Source: an uncultured Clostridia bacterium (GTDB lineage Bacteria; Bacillota; Clostridia; Oscillospirales; Ruminococcaceae). From it: a DNA stretch of 7,356 bases. Numbering within the stretch: the first letter of the stretch is position 1; each line of letters opens with the position of its first letter. The notes beneath the pieces are model-generated. The model searched no databases and had not been told where the DNA came from. It was given only the letters and a program-made list of their open reading frames with translations. Location of the stretch: assembly GCA_946613705.1 (NCBI GenBank), contig CAMOFU010000122.1, positions 1-7,356 on the forward strand. The letters are read 5' to 3'. Shown here piece after piece: positions 6,726 through 7,356 of this stretch. A program made the position numbers and the translations under genes.

Positions 6726-7106
6726 TTCACAAATGAGACTAATATTTTTCAAAGTGTTTGTGCAGATTCTACAAAAACGCAATCGTGCAATATGTCGATA
6801 TATAGTGCAAATAAACAGAGAAGTACGGTTTGAGCGGCAGCAGCAGATTCATTGGTATATCCGGCACCGATCAGAATGAAGCATTGTCCGCAGAAGCTAT
6901 GGTGATCTCGATCATGGGTCGGAAATGACCTATGCGGGATCGGTACCGCAGCTCCTGTTATGATCTGCCCGATGCAGCCGATTTTAGATAGAATTTGTAT
7001 TTGTAACAGTATTGTCATATCCCCCCAAACTGTTATTGCACAACTACATTCTTCTGTTAAAAACGATGAATATTATTTTTGAAAGGAAAAATGGGTCGGC
7101 TATCGC
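6726..7106. other. Intergenic region without a convincing gene
   Basis: This stretch between two divergent promoters is more AT-rich than the genes around it. It contains a run of short dyads: CATGGGTC/GACCTATG (6913-6920 with 6927-6934, one G-U pair), TGCGG/CCGCA (6933-6937 with 6946-6950) and GATCAT/ATGATC (6910-6915 with 6960-6965). A minus-strand frame of 89 codons (7018-6749) has only a GGGGGG tract two bases before its ATG and no recognisable domain; I do not call it a gene. A 17-codon plus-strand frame from the ATG at 7090, preceded by AAAGGA, overlaps the next promoter and is probably chance. No tRNA, rRNA, insertion sequence or CRISPR pattern is seen. Confidence 0.5.
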
Positions 7107-7135
7107 TTGACATTCCGTACAATTCTTGTTATAAT
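7107..7135 (+). promoter_or_regulatory. Perfect extended -10 promoter facing the right window edge
   Basis: TTGACA (7107-7112) and TATAAT (7130-7135) are both exact consensus with a 17-base spacer, and TGT (7127-7129) directly before the -10 box supplies the TGn extension. Transcription would start near 7142 and run rightward out of the window. No coding sequence with a ribosome binding site is seen in the remaining 215 bases, so this is the promoter of a gene beyond the edge with a long leader, or of a non-coding RNA. Confidence 0.85.
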
Positions 7136-7141
7136 CAAATG

Positions 7142-7356
7142 TGAAGCAGTTTATACTTGCGCCGATCAATGCCTGTAATAAGGTGATACAGTCAGCTGCC
7201 GAAACGTCTGAGATCAAGCTTTGGCGCGATTCACGTTAAGGCAATACCGTATAGTGTCGGTGACACTTACAGCCTGCAGCTTTTGTGAGAATGAGCGATC
7301 GTCCTTCGCTGAGTGTCTGTTCTGTGCTGTGAGTTTTATTGAAAAATCAAAAATGT
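7142..7356 (+). other. Transcribed ORF-poor region: candidate long leader or non-coding RNA
   Basis: This lies directly downstream of the perfect promoter. The only frame from the start region (GTG at 7141-7143, 32 codons, TAA at 7237-7239) has no ribosome binding site because it begins at the transcription start itself. Local pairings include GTGTC-GGT-GACAC (7254-7266, extended by one A-T pair), CTGTA/TACAG (7173-7177 with 7187-7191), AGCGA/TCGCT (7294-7298 with 7306-7310), AACGT/ACGTT (7203-7207 with 7233-7237) and AGCTGC/GCAGCT (7194-7199 with 7276-7281). GCGCC/GGCGC (7159-7163 with 7223-7227) would compete with the last two. I do not recognise a known riboswitch, T-box, 6S, SRP, tmRNA or RNase P consensus. 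The region is cut by the window edge. Confidence 0.35.

Noticed and set aside
6933..6958. GGTACCGC followed by GCTCC, resembling the T-box core GGTACCGCG
   Set aside because: The palindrome CGGTACCG explains the match. No Stem I features, no downstream complementary CGTCCC-type strand, no terminator with a T-run and no adjacent amino-acid or tRNA-synthetase gene are seen.
7090..7143. A 17-codon ATG frame preceded by AAAGGA
   Set aside because: It overlaps the -35 and -10 boxes of the rightward promoter, and its composition is dictated by those boxes. No independent promoter is evident.
7203..7230. CTGAGATC reminiscent of the TPP riboswitch CUGAGA motif
   Set aside because: The required partner elements (ACCCUUUGAACCUGAUC-like strand and the paired GGGG helix) are absent.
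7141..7239. A 32-codon GTG-start frame in the transcript of the right-edge promoter
   Set aside because: The GTG falls at the predicted transcription start, leaving no room for a ribosome binding site, and the peptide is unremarkable.

Overview
The window looks like a chromosomal segment of a Gram-positive anaerobe of class Clostridia, most likely a Ruminococcus-type Oscillospiraceae member. That placement is inferred from moderately GC-rich genes separated by AT-rich gaps, AGA/AGG and ATA codon use, consensus TTGACA/TATAAT promoters, purine-rich ribosome binding sites, and the style of the GlgA and GH13 proteins. No taxonomic marker gene is present, so the genus is a guess.

Layout. Positions 1-536 hold the 3' end of a glycogen synthase gene (glgA). 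It is followed 11 bases later by a 33-codon TTG-start ORF for a small hydrophobic peptide (548-649) and a strong perfect hairpin (664-699) that probably ends that transcript. A textbook promoter (763-791, 17-base spacer) then opens a tight three-gene plus-strand operon: a MoxR-type AAA+ ATPase (841-1785), a membrane-anchored DUF58 protein (1782-2945, ATGA overlap), and a large multi-pass membrane protein with an extracytoplasmic transglutaminase-like domain and a C-terminal cytoplasmic tail (2955-5180). The convergent junction (5181-5308) carries a tandem 7-base A-rich repeat and a perfect 10-bp hairpin. On the minus strand lies an intracellular GH13 enzyme of the neopullulanase/cyclomaltodextrinase kind (6619-5309), with its own extended -10 promoter (6725-6697) and an operator-like inverted repeat (6661-6686) just downstream of the expected transcription start. 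The last ~630 bases hold no convincing gene. They do contain a perfect extended -10 promoter (7107-7135) facing right, followed by at least 215 bases without a credible ORF, which may be a long leader or a non-coding RNA.

How the genes work together. MoxR, DUF58 and the transglutaminase-like membrane protein form a known recurring gene triad. The usual proposal is that the ATPase acts as a chaperone or remodelling factor on VWA-like/DUF58 partners, coupled to an envelope-located transglutaminase/protease-like domain. The biological substrate is not established, and nothing here reveals it. The flanking genes both concern alpha-glucans (GlgA makes glycogen, the GH13 enzyme trims maltodextrins or glycogen), but each has its own transcription signals, so a functional link to the triad is not shown. 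I do not see a clearly new system. The best leads are the post-glgA small membrane peptide, the operator-like dyad of the GH13 gene, and the orphan promoter with an ORF-free downstream region.
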